A stretch of 64,000 bases of DNA, taken from CAYFQB01 sp964345225 (lineage in GTDB: Bacteria; Nitrospirota; Thermodesulfovibrionia; Thermodesulfovibrionales; UBA6898). This document shows, piece after piece, positions 43,348-51,492 of the stretch. Under the pieces are notes generated by a model that saw only the letters and a list, made by a program, of their open reading frames with translations, was not told the DNA's origin and did not search any database. Positions within the stretch are counted from its first letter, which is position 1. Every line of letters begins with the position of its first letter. The DNA lies in assembly GCA_964345225.1 (NCBI GenBank), contig CAYFQB010000082.1, positions 5,699 through 69,698 on the forward strand, in the 5' to 3' direction. Made by a program: the position numbers and the translations under genes.

Positions 43348-43752
43348 ATGAATGTCATTTATATAGATTACTCTGAAAAATATTATTCGGGTATAGCCAA
43401 AGCACCCGTGCCTGATAAACGTACAGGGAAGTTTGTCCAGATAAGGAACAGTAACACAGAATATCTTGTTTTCTCCCCGAAGGAATTTACACGATACCAT
43501 GCAGATCTTGTGGAGCAGTTTTGTTTAGAGAAAGGAATAGACGGGTTCCATAATGTAGAGAGAAAACGTTTCGATATACATGATCCTGAATGGATTATTG
43601 TTGGTGGAGGCAAGTTTGAAATAGATGAGACGCAAAAGTACATATATTTATATGACAACTCTATGGCTTACGGGAGATTTGATTCAAAGGGGCTTAAGGA
43701 AAAGATTCATTTGATAAAAGGGATGTCAGATTTTAAGATTAAGATTGAATAA
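43348..43752 (+). CDS. Hypothetical protein
   Basis: This 134-aa soluble protein, rich in beta strands and aromatics, starts MNVIYIDYSEKYYSGIAKAPVPDKR and ends GMSDFKIKIE. It contains DPEWIIVGGGKFEIDETQKYIYLYDNSMAYGRFDSKGLKEK, a well-formed strand-turn pattern. I do not recognise a family. It starts immediately after the repeat element B and has no clear ribosome site. Reading is supported by normal residue composition only. Confidence 0.6.
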   Translation: MNVIYIDYSEKYYSGIAKAPVPDKRTGKFVQIRNSNTEYLVFSPKEFTRYHADLVEQFCLEKGIDGFHNVERKRFDIHDPEWIIVGGGKFEIDETQKYIYLYDNSMAYGRFDSKGLKEKIHLIKGMSDFKIKIE

Positions 43753-44029
43753 AAGATTCGTTTAATTGCCTTCCTGAAGGTATCGAAAAATTAATTTTTT
43801 CGCAACAGCTGCATTTTTTCCTAAATGCATTTTTTGTTAATAAGTCGGGAGGTTTTCGCCGGTCTATCATCATAACTCCCTGACTTCCGGCGAAAAAAAG
43901 CCGCTCTCATACCATGTCATCTCGGTACCCGAAAAAAATTTATGAATTATCTGGATTAACTATTTAACTTTTCTGATTTATACTAAATGTAATGGTGTGG
44001 TGTAGGGGAAGGAATTTACTGATACAAAC
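43753..44029. other. Region upstream of nhaA with pseudoknot-like inverted repeats
   Basis: Contains a MITE end remnant (AAATGCATTTTTTGTTAA, 43823-43840) and two interleaved inverted repeats: AAGTCGGGAGGTT (43842-43854) with AACTCCCTGACTT (43874-43886), and TTTTCGCCGG (43853-43862) with CCGGCGAAAA (43887-43896). The order left1-left2-right1-right2 means both stems can only coexist as a pseudoknot, or else exclude each other. Confidence 0.55.
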
Positions 44030-45403
44030 ATGAAAAATCTCATCTCATCCGGCGAGCAAATTGCTGAACAATTTATGCGGCCTTTCAATCGATTTTTCCA
44101 TAAAGAGGCCTCAAGTAGTATCCTGCTGCTTTCTTCCACCGTTATTGCTCTTGTATGGGCAAATTCACCATTCTCTCCACTATACTATTCCTTCTGGCAT
44201 ACCAAGCTTTCCCTGACCATCGGACCCTATTCCATAAGCAAGGATCTTCTTCACTGGATTAATGATGGCATAATGGCCTTCTTCTTTTTCACTATAGGTC
44301 TTGAAATAAAGAGAGAAATTCTCGTTGGAGAGCTCTCTTTGTTTAGGAAGGCCATTCTTCCTGCTGCTGCAGCATTCGGGGGTATGCTCTTCCCTGCCCT
44401 TATTTTCCTTATCATTGGTCATGGCACAGCAGCGGTGAAAGGCTGGGGAATCCCAATGGCAACAGATATTGCCTTTGCCATTGGTGCACTGGCACTCTTG
44501 GGCCAAAGGATTCCGCTTGGACTCAGGGTATTTCTCTTAGCCTTTGCAATCGCCGATGACCTGGGTGCAGTTCTGGTAATCGCGCTCTTTTATACGAAAA
44601 CGATTTCATGGAATTATCTTCTCATCAGCCTGCTCTTCGTCGGAGGACTCGCACTGGCCAATTTTCTATGGATTCGGCGAACGCTTGTATATGCATTTCT
44701 CGGCATTGGTCTCTGGCTGGTGATTCTCGGCTCCGGAGTCCATGCAACGATAGCGGGAATAGTGGTAGCAATGTTCATCCCGGCACGGGGCAAGTATGAT
44801 ACGGACAGATTCATAGCTGAAGTCGGCACGATCCTTAACGAGTTTAAATGCGGGCCGTCCGGGTGCGGTTATTCAATCCTTCTCAATCAGGATCATCTTA
44901 ATGCAGTTCAGTCCATTGAGCTTGCTGCACATCATGCTGAGACACCTTTGCAGCGTCTTGAACATTCCCTTCATCCCTGGGTTGCCTTTGGCGTGATTCC
45001 GCTCTTTGCCCTGGCAAACGCGGGCGTGACTATCACTGCAACTAATATATTCAACGCCATGACGTCACCGTTGACACTTGGCATCGCTATCGGCCTTCTT
45101 CTGGGAAAACCTTTAGGAATCACGCTGTTTTCCTATCTTTCCGTTAAAATAGGAATGGCATCGCTGCCTTCCGGTGTAAAATGGTCTCACATTATCGGGG
45201 CAGGAATCCTGGGGGGTATTGGGTTTACAATGTCGCTCTTTATTATGAGCTTGAGCTTTACAGAAGACATTTTACTCGACCTGTCAAAACTCGGCATACT
45301 TGCCGGCTCTCTTATATCGGGCATTCTAGGTCTTGCCTTTCTTAGAACGATCTCAAATACAGAAACACAGAAAGAGGATAAAATATCAAAGCATCAAAGT
45401 TGA
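44030..45403 (+). CDS. nhaA: Na+/H+ antiporter NhaA
   Basis: This 457-aa protein has about twelve membrane helices and NhaA landmarks: FFTIGLEIKREILVGELS, GWGIPMATDIAFAIGAL, the twin aspartates in FAIADDLGAVLVIALFYT (ion-binding), and ILGGIGFTMSLFI. An extra cytoplasmic segment (about 270-300, NEFKCGPSGCGYSILLNQDHLNAVQ) is typical of longer NhaA proteins. It expels Na+ in exchange for H+. It stands alone behind the structured upstream region. Confidence 0.97.
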   Translation: MKNLISSGEQIAEQFMRPFNRFFHKEASSSILLLSSTVIALVWANSPFSPLYYSFWHTKLSLTIGPYSISKDLLHWINDGIMAFFFFTIGLEIKREILVGELSLFRKAILPAAAAFGGMLFPALIFLIIGHGTAAVKGWGIPMATDIAFAIGALALLGQRIPLGLRVFLLAFAIADDLGAVLVIALFYTKTISWNYLLISLLFVGGLALANFLWIRRTLVYAFLGIGLWLVILGSGVHATIAGIVVAMFIPARGKYDTDRFIAEVGTILNEFKCGPSGCGYSILLNQDHLNAVQSIELAAHHAETPLQRLEHSLHPWVAFGVIPLFALANAGVTITATNIFNAMTSPLTLGIAIGLLLGKPLGITLFSYLSVKIGMASLPSGVKWSHIIGAGILGGIGFTMSLFIMSLSFTEDILLDLSKLGILAGSLISGILGLAFLRTISNTETQKEDKISKHQS

Positions 45404-45487
45404 CACTTTTCCTTGCCGCAAAAGAAAGCCTTCCTGTGTGAAAGAACAATGATTAAAAGTTAAAAAGGCCTATAGAATAAAAAATTA

Positions 45488-45516
45488 TTGACACGTTCTT
45501 TTAATATGTATAGGCT
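45488..45516 (+). promoter_or_regulatory. Possible promoter of the diguanylate cyclase gene
   Basis: A perfect -35 TTGACA (45488-45493) stands about 65 bases before the gene. The -10 is weak (TATAGG or TAGGCT at 15-17 bases spacing). Confidence 0.4.
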
Positions 45517-45557
45517 TAGAATAATGTTGATTCCTTTAATAACTAACACAAACGATT

Positions 45558-46535
45558 ATGAAAGATAGCGATAAAACAGAAGATCAAATTGTAAACAGCG
45601 AATTAGACAAACTAAGACAACAGATTACCGGATTTGAAAGATCAATAACAGAGTTTAATCAGGAGAATGAGGAACTAAAAAGGTCTGTAAAATTCCATAA
45701 TAAAATATTTGATAGCATTTTAGACCCATTTGTAATTCTGGACAGTAATTACAGAATCATAAGGGTCAATGAGGAATATTCAAAGATGAAAAACATCCCT
45801 ATTCAGGAACTGATAGGAAGGAAATGCTATGAAATAACACAAAAGAGAACAAGTGTATGTGATAATTGCATAGTTGAAAAAACATTTCGATCAGGAGACC
45901 CCTTTGCAAAAGAGAAGCAAGCGATTTTCACAGAAAGTCCAGAAGTGTGGGTTGATATTCATACTTACCCAATTTACGATGATGAAGGCAACATATCTCA
46001 TGTTATTGAGTATGTTCGAGACATTACTATGCATAAGCAGTTGGAAAGGGAACTGCGATCTGTGTCACTTACAGATGAACTTACAGGTCTTTACAATCGA
46101 AGGGGATTCTTTACTCTGGCCGAACAGCAGTTGAAGTTGGCCAACCGTTATAAGATAGGAATATTTATGCTTTATGCCGATATTGATAATCTCAAGAAAA
46201 TTAATGATACATGGGGTCACAGGGAAGGTGACCTTGCATTAATTGAAACAGCCAATCTCCTTAAGGAAAATTATAGAGAATCCGACATTATTGCACGTAT
46301 TGGCGGGGATGAGTTTGTGGTTATTCCGGTAGGGACCTCATCAGACAGTGTCGAGATTATTATTGCCCGTTTTCAAAAAATCCTTGATAATTACAATAAA
46401 ACAATAAATCGCATCCACAAGTTGTCTGTAAGTGCTGGAATAGCTTTGTACGATCCAGTGATTCCCTGTTCTCTTGATGAACTTCTGGCTCAGGCGGATA
46501 AAATGATGTACGGAATAAAAAGAGCGAAGACATAA
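45558..46535 (+). CDS. PAS-GGDEF diguanylate cyclase
   Basis: This 325-aa cytoplasmic protein has an N-terminal coiled coil (about 10-45), a PAS domain (about 46-162) and a GGDEF domain (about 168-325). The active site GGDEF is at 250-254, and an inhibitory I-site RESD (241-244) lies five residues before it. The PAS carries C90, C101 and C104 with the same spacing as the sensor kinase at position 1. It should make cyclic di-GMP in response to a signal sensed by PAS; a PilZ protein (49606) and pili are possible outputs. Confidence 0.93.
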   Translation: MKDSDKTEDQIVNSELDKLRQQITGFERSITEFNQENEELKRSVKFHNKIFDSILDPFVILDSNYRIIRVNEEYSKMKNIPIQELIGRKCYEITQKRTSVCDNCIVEKTFRSGDPFAKEKQAIFTESPEVWVDIHTYPIYDDEGNISHVIEYVRDITMHKQLERELRSVSLTDELTGLYNRRGFFTLAEQQLKLANRYKIGIFMLYADIDNLKKINDTWGHREGDLALIETANLLKENYRESDIIARIGGDEFVVIPVGTSSDSVEIIIARFQKILDNYNKTINRIHKLSVSAGIALYDPVIPCSLDELLAQADKMMYGIKRAKT

Positions 46536-46584
46536 TACCATCAAATTAGATGCTAAGAAATCCCTCACCCACGCTTTTTAAGTT

Positions 46585-46845
46585 ATAAAAAAGTAAGGAG
46601 TAAGGAGTGAAAAGTAAGGAGTAAGGAGTAAGCAGTAGGCACTGAAGGGCAAGGAGAAGGGTGCAGGGCGAACCCTTTGACAGGCTCAGGACTAACAAAG
46701 TAAGAAGTAAGGAGGAGGCAGTAAAAAAGAACGCCATGCGCCATGCGAAGAGTAAACGGGCGTCGTTACCGTAACCGTAAGACGTAACCTCTTGCGCTAT
46801 ACGCGAGGCGCTTTGCGGTTACTTGCCTGCTCCAAATGCATTTTG
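46585..46845. repeat. Dispersed 'aaggagt' repeat block, copy 1
   Basis: Short direct words (GTAAGGAGTAAGGAGTG and variants) run from about 46592, followed by AAAAAAGAACGCCATGCGCC (from about 46722) and GTAACCGTAAGACGTAAC. The same order recurs at 48660-48840. At 46826-46844 is a MITE end remnant (CCTGCTCCAAATGCATTTT). This fills the 361-base gap before pdxA; no gene seen. Confidence 0.75.
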
Positions 46846-46896
46846 AAATGTGTTAGTATATTTCTGAAAATTAAAGAATAAATCTGGAACTGGAAT

Positions 46897-47871
46897 ATGA
46901 AAAAGATCGCCATAACAATGGGAGACCCTGGCGGGGTTGGTTCTGAAGTAATTATAAAATCACTTTATGGTGCTGAAATAAATGAATACTGCATACCGAT
47001 AGTTATTGGCGACAGAAGTGTTATGGATGAAGCGATAAAGTCTCTTAACCTGTATATTAGACTGAACATTATAAATTCGCCGGAAGAGTCTGCCCCCTCT
47101 CCCGGAGCTATGGAATTAATCGATATGGGAGAGCTTAATGATTTTAAAAAGGGTGAAGCTACGGCTTCCGGCGGCAAGGCATCAGCAAGTTATATAAAGA
47201 AAGCTGTTGAGCTTGCAATGGACAGTACAGTTGATGCTATCGTTACAGGCCCGATTTCAAAAGAGGCTTTGAAAATGGCAGGGTTCCATTGGCAAGGCCA
47301 TACAGAGATGATCGCCGAACTTACAGGAACAAAAGAGTATGCAATGATGCTTGTTGGGGGGCTGTTAAGAGTCATACTTGTGACAATACATACTTCTATC
47401 AGAAGTGTACCCAATATGATAACAAAAGAGAATGTGCTAAAGAGCATTCGTCTTGCGAAAAAGGCATGCGATATGATGGGCATCAACAATCCAAGGATAG
47501 CCGTGGCAGGGTTGAATCCTCATGCAGGTGAATCAGGAATTTTTGGAGAGGAAGAGGTCAAAGAGATAAAACCCGCTGTTGATGAGGCGGTAAAAGAGGG
47601 TTTTCCTGCAGAAGGGCCAATTCCTCCTGATACAGTCTTTTTCAAAGCATACAGAGGTGAGTTCGATATTATTGTCTGTATGTACCATGACCAGGGGCTT
47701 ATTCCTCTTAAAATGATTGCGTTTGATGAAGGGGTGAATGTGACAATTGGACTGCCTATTATCAGAACATCTCCTGACCATGGAACTGCATATGATATTG
47801 CATGGAAAGGCAAGGCCAATCCATTTAGTTTCATCGAAGCTATAAAATTAGCATCAAGATTGAGAATATGA
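46897..47871 (+). CDS. pdxA: 4-hydroxythreonine-4-phosphate dehydrogenase
   Basis: This 324-aa protein matches PdxA: ITMGDPGGVGSEVIIK, IVTGPISKEALKMAGFHWQGHTEMIAELTG (metal-binding histidine), GLNPHAGESGIFGEEE, and CMYHDQGLIPLKMIAFDEGVNVTIGLPIIRTSPDHGTAYD. It acts in the DXP-dependent pyridoxal phosphate pathway in the cytoplasm. Its TGA stop is directly abutted by the ATG of rsmA, suggesting coupled translation. Confidence 0.96.
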   Translation: MKKIAITMGDPGGVGSEVIIKSLYGAEINEYCIPIVIGDRSVMDEAIKSLNLYIRLNIINSPEESAPSPGAMELIDMGELNDFKKGEATASGGKASASYIKKAVELAMDSTVDAIVTGPISKEALKMAGFHWQGHTEMIAELTGTKEYAMMLVGGLLRVILVTIHTSIRSVPNMITKENVLKSIRLAKKACDMMGINNPRIAVAGLNPHAGESGIFGEEEVKEIKPAVDEAVKEGFPAEGPIPPDTVFFKAYRGEFDIIVCMYHDQGLIPLKMIAFDEGVNVTIGLPIIRTSPDHGTAYDIAWKGKANPFSFIEAIKLASRLRI

Positions 47872-48639
47872 ATGGTAAAAAGGCGTCTTGGGCAGCATTT
47901 CCTCTATGACACTTCAATTCTAAAAAGGATTATCCAGGCTGCAAGGCTTTCTCCCTGGGATTTAGTTGTTGAGATTGGCGCGGGGACTGGAAGACTCACA
48001 AAAATGCTCGCAGAAAAGGTAAAAAAAGTCATAGCCATAGAACTTGATGATGAGTTGTTTGAAAGATTGAAGATAGACCTAAAGGGATTTGAAAATGTAG
48101 AATTAATACACTGTGATGTCCTGAAATTCCCTTTTGAAAATATTGATAAGTTTAAGGTCGTAGGAAACGTCCCCTACTATATCACAACCCCGATAATTTT
48201 CAGGCTTCTCGATGCAAAAGAGATGTTGATGACAATGACCCTGACAATTCAGAAAGAGGTTGCCGAGAGGATTGTTGCAGGACCAGGGGGGAAAGATTAC
48301 GGAGTACTTTCAATAATGGTTCAATATCATGCAGAGCCTGAATTAGAATTCATTGTAAGCAGAGAAGCCTTCAGACCGGTGCCCAGGGTTGATTCAGCCG
48401 TTGTGCATATTAAAATACTGGAGGGTCCTACTGTGGACGTAAAAGACGAACAACTGTTTTTCAGAGTTGTTAAAACTGCATTTTTACAGCGGCGGAAGAC
48501 CCTTGCAAACTCATTAAAGAGTTTTGGCAGAGATATCAAAGAGATATTGATAAAGTCTGGTATAGATCCTAAAAGAAGGCCGGAGACATTAAGTAGTGAG
48601 GAGTTTGCACGACTCGCAGACTTTCTGGCAAAACCTTAG
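47872..48639 (+). CDS. rsmA: 16S rRNA dimethyladenosine methyltransferase RsmA/KsgA
   Basis: This 255-aa protein has RLGQHFLYDTSILKRI, the SAM motif VVEIGAGTGRLTKML, and NVPYYITTPIIFRLL (NLPY-type catalytic motif IV, here NVPY). The C-terminal domain has KTAFLQRRKTLANSLKS. It dimethylates two adjacent adenines near the 3' end of 16S rRNA. The pdxA-rsmA pairing is common in bacteria. It begins directly after the pdxA stop. Confidence 0.96.
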   Translation: MVKRRLGQHFLYDTSILKRIIQAARLSPWDLVVEIGAGTGRLTKMLAEKVKKVIAIELDDELFERLKIDLKGFENVELIHCDVLKFPFENIDKFKVVGNVPYYITTPIIFRLLDAKEMLMTMTLTIQKEVAERIVAGPGGKDYGVLSIMVQYHAEPELEFIVSREAFRPVPRVDSAVVHIKILEGPTVDVKDEQLFFRVVKTAFLQRRKTLANSLKSFGRDIKEILIKSGIDPKRRPETLSSEEFARLADFLAKP

Positions 48640-48659
48640 GTTTATGATGTCGACTCTCC

Positions 48660-48840
48660 TAAAAAAGTAAGGAGTAAGGAGTGAAAAGTAAGGAGTAGGA
48701 AGTAGGCAGTAAAAAAGAACGCCATGCGCCAAGCGAAAAGTAAACGGGCCTCGTAACCGTGACCGTTAGACGTAACCTTTTAGTTTTCAAAAAGAGTAAA
48801 AAATAAGGAGTAAGGAGTAAGGAGTAAATAGAACGCCCTG
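48660..48840. repeat. Dispersed 'aaggagt' repeat block, copy 2
   Basis: Same architecture as 46585-46845: AAGTAAGGAGTAAGGAGTG words, AAAAAAGAACGCCATGCGCC (from about 48711), GTAACCGTGACCGTTAGACG. The two blocks flank the pdxA-rsmA pair. Confidence 0.75.
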
Positions 48841-48916
48841 TGCCCAGCCTTTTGTAACAGATTTTTTAAATTACTTTTCCGGCAACCAAATGGGAGAAGA
48901 ACAAAATGGTTAAACC

Positions 48917-49645
48917 TCAGAGTTTGTTTGCACGTGCTAATGTCAGAACAGTTACATCTTCAGCACCTGCTTTAAGGAGTTCTTTTGAGCATTCATTAGA
49001 TGTTGTACACGTGGTCATTACATCGTCTACCAACAAAAGTTTCATCCCGGAGAAATTTCTCTCAGCCCTGAAAGCGCCCTTGAGATTTGATATTCGCTCT
49101 TTTGCTGACAGGCCGATCTGAGGAGGTGTTTCAATCCTTTTTACCAGACCGTCTAATATAAGTGGAATTTTGGTATTATCAGTGAGAATTTTTGAAAGAA
49201 GAAGTGATTGATTGAATCCACGATCTCTGAGCACCATTATACTTAAAGGGACAGGTATTATTGCATCAATCCCTTTCATGTCAAATTCGAGAAGAAATTT
49301 TCCCAGCGGCCGGCAAAGCCTCTTTATACCATAAAACTTAAACAAATTTATTGCAGTTGCAAGCACCCCGTCATACAGACTGAAACTCATTGCCTTCGAA
49401 AATGCAGGCGGTTTTTTCAGGCATTCAGAACATAGCCCGGAGTATTCAGATGCAAAAGGGGCAGCACATATGTTACATGAGGGGCCGGAATATCTTTTGA
49501 TTCTGGACCAGCAGCGAGTGCACAAAGGGGCGTAAATAAAGTTATCTGTAGTCTTCTCGCATGAAGGGCACTTCGAAGGATACAGATAGTTGATTATTTT
49601 TGCAATCAGGCTAAAATTACCAGTGAAGCTCCGCATTTCCCGCAT
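48917..49645 (-). CDS. comF: ComF family phosphoribosyltransferase-like protein
   Basis: This 242-aa protein has an N-terminal zinc-finger-like cysteine set (CPSCEK, CTRC, CNICAAPF, CSEC) and a C-terminal PRTase fold with AIIPVPLSIMVLRDRGFNQSLLLSKIL and the PRPP-like loop LLLVDDVMTTCTTSNECSKELL. ComF proteins support DNA uptake/competence. With type IV pilus genes in the same window, natural transformation is possible. It overlaps the PilZ gene by about 40 bases. Confidence 0.92.
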   Translation of the reverse strand: MREMRSFTGNFSLIAKIINYLYPSKCPSCEKTTDNFIYAPLCTRCWSRIKRYSGPSCNICAAPFASEYSGLCSECLKKPPAFSKAMSFSLYDGVLATAINLFKFYGIKRLCRPLGKFLLEFDMKGIDAIIPVPLSIMVLRDRGFNQSLLLSKILTDNTKIPLILDGLVKRIETPPQIGLSAKERISNLKGAFRAERNFSGMKLLLVDDVMTTCTTSNECSKELLKAGAEDVTVLTLARANKL

Positions 49646-50124
49646 TTAGGTACCTGGGACATTTTTGTCCTTTTAACCTTGTTTTTTACACCGCATTTTG
49701 AACAGTTAAGGATTAAATAATCAGAAGAGGTTGATTCGGTTGTTTCATCAGTTTTTGTTTTAGCAACTGTTTCGGGTTTGACCTCTTCATCAGGAGGTTT
49801 TGTCTGGTCACCGGATGAAAGAGAATTAATGAATTTAATGTAATATGAATCTACATCAATAAGCTCGACGCCCATTCCATTTTTAAGAGCCGCAATAGAT
49901 GTTTTAATAGACCTTATAACCCTGCCTTTTAGCTTTGAATTTGTGCCGTCAGGCAGATAAACTGTTATATAAAGTATAGTTCCTTTGCTAAAAGCATGAT
50001 TAGTTCTTATAAAAAGTCCGTTTAAGGAGAGGTCACTTGATATGGCTCTATAGTTTTTATTTTCTGCAGAGAATTCTATCTCAAGACGTTTAATGATTCT
50101 ATGGTGCTTTCTTCTAGTTTTCAA
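49606..50124 (-). CDS. PilZ domain protein with C-terminal zinc ribbon
   Basis: This 172-aa protein has a PilZ domain (about 1-100). Its c-di-GMP motif begins RRKHHRIIKR (RxxxR-like) and continues AISSDLSLNGLFIRTNHAF (D/NxSxxG). A polar linker (about 105-135) precedes a zinc ribbon with four cysteines (CSKCGVKNK...CGKCG). It likely couples c-di-GMP to an unknown partner. It overlaps purA by 4 bases and comF by about 40, so the three genes are co-transcribed. Confidence 0.85.
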   Translation of the reverse strand: MKTRRKHHRIIKRLEIEFSAENKNYRAISSDLSLNGLFIRTNHAFSKGTILYITVYLPDGTNSKLKGRVIRSIKTSIAALKNGMGVELIDVDSYYIKFINSLSSGDQTKPPDEEVKPETVAKTKTDETTESTSSDYLILNCSKCGVKNKVKRTKMSQVPKCGKCGASLVILA

Positions 50125-51407
50125 AACTGGTCTTTGAGCATTATGAATTCATCTCTTTTCTGCCCGGTTGATATTATGTGTACCTTAACACTTACAAGTT
50201 CTTCAATCCTTTTTATATAAGCCTGTGCCTGAACCGGCAGCTTTTTGAATTCTTTTAATCCGACGGTGCTTTGCTTCCATCCTTCAAGTTCTTCATAGAC
50301 CGGAGTGCAATTTTGGAATAAACTTAAATCCTTGGGAAAATCTTTATAGATTTTACCCCTGTATTTATATGAAGTGCATATTTTTATTTTATCTAAATCA
50401 TCAAGGATGTCGAGCTTTGTTATGGCAATTCCTGAAAAACCGTTTATCCTTGAAGAGTGTCTCAAAATTACTGTGTCAAGCCATCCGCACCTTCTCGGTC
50501 TTCCAGTGGTTGCTCCGAATTCACCGCCTTTTGCGCGAAGTTCTTCTCCTGTTGGGCCAAGTATCTCGGTAGGGAAGGGTCCTCCTCCAACCCTGGTCGT
50601 GTATGCCTTTACAATACCCAAGACTCTCGATATTGTAGTGGGTCCGATGCCGAGTCCTGTACATGCACCCCCGGCAGTAGAATTCGACGAGGTCACATAG
50701 GGATATGTACCGTGATCAATGTCAAGAAGAGTTCCCTGTGCACCTTCTAATAATATATTTTTCCCTTCCGAGATAGCGTCATTTATTACAATGTCAGTAT
50801 CTGCAATATATTTTTTCAGTTTTTTGCCGTATTCCGTGAGGTCGTTAAAGATTTTCCGGGCATTGAAACCTGGAGAGTCATAAAGGTTTTTCATGAGAAA
50901 ATTAATATTTTTAAGATTTGACTGTATCTTTACATTGAGTGTATCAGGAAAAAGTAGGTCTCCAACCTTTATCCCTGTTCTTGCTATTTTGTCAACATAT
51001 GTAGGGCCTATTCCTCTGCCCGTTGTTCCTATGGATTTTTTGCCCTTTAGTTTTTCGCTTGCCTTGTCAAGAGCTATGTGGTAGGGCATTATCATATGGG
51101 CATTTTTGCTGAGAAGAAGGTTTGCGGATATTTTTATTCCTCTTTTTTTAAGTTCGTTTATTTCCTGTAATAATGAAGCCGGCTCTATAACTACACCATT
51201 ACCGATAATACAGGTAGTATTTCTGTGAAGTATTCCAGAAGGAATTAGGTGCAGGATGAATTTTTCATTGTTAATAACAACAGTGTGTCCTGCATTATTG
51301 CCTCCCTGATACCTTGCAACTATATCTGCCTTTTTTGTGAGGGAGTCGACAATCTTTCCCTTGCCTTCATCTCCCCACTGAGCCCCTACAACAATTACAA
51401 CAGGCAT
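50121..51407 (-). CDS. purA: Adenylosuccinate synthetase
   Basis: This 428-aa protein has the GTP-binding start VVGAQWGDEGKGKIVD, QGGNNAGHTVV, SIGTTGRGIGPTYVDKIARTGI, EGAQGTLLDIDHGTYPYVTSS and TTGRPRRCGWLD. It condenses IMP and aspartate with GTP in AMP synthesis. First gene of the purA-pilZ-comF unit. Confidence 0.98.
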   Translation of the reverse strand: MPVVIVVGAQWGDEGKGKIVDSLTKKADIVARYQGGNNAGHTVVINNEKFILHLIPSGILHRNTTCIIGNGVVIEPASLLQEINELKKRGIKISANLLLSKNAHMIMPYHIALDKASEKLKGKKSIGTTGRGIGPTYVDKIARTGIKVGDLLFPDTLNVKIQSNLKNINFLMKNLYDSPGFNARKIFNDLTEYGKKLKKYIADTDIVINDAISEGKNILLEGAQGTLLDIDHGTYPYVTSSNSTAGGACTGLGIGPTTISRVLGIVKAYTTRVGGGPFPTEILGPTGEELRAKGGEFGATTGRPRRCGWLDTVILRHSSRINGFSGIAITKLDILDDLDKIKICTSYKYRGKIYKDFPKDLSLFQNCTPVYEELEGWKQSTVGLKEFKKLPVQAQAYIKRIEELVSVKVHIISTGQKRDEFIMLKDQF

Positions 51408-51492
51408 TTTACCCCTCTCTTATAATGCTAAATTTAAAAGATTATATAAAGGTTTTTTAAAGACCCATTGACCCCTTCATATACATTTTGCA

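Noticed and set aside
43891..43900. Terminator after the 43348 gene from the CCGGCGAAAA hairpin
   Set aside because: The stem is followed by A residues on the plus strand and no T-run exists on either strand at the proper place, so it was treated as a structured element instead.
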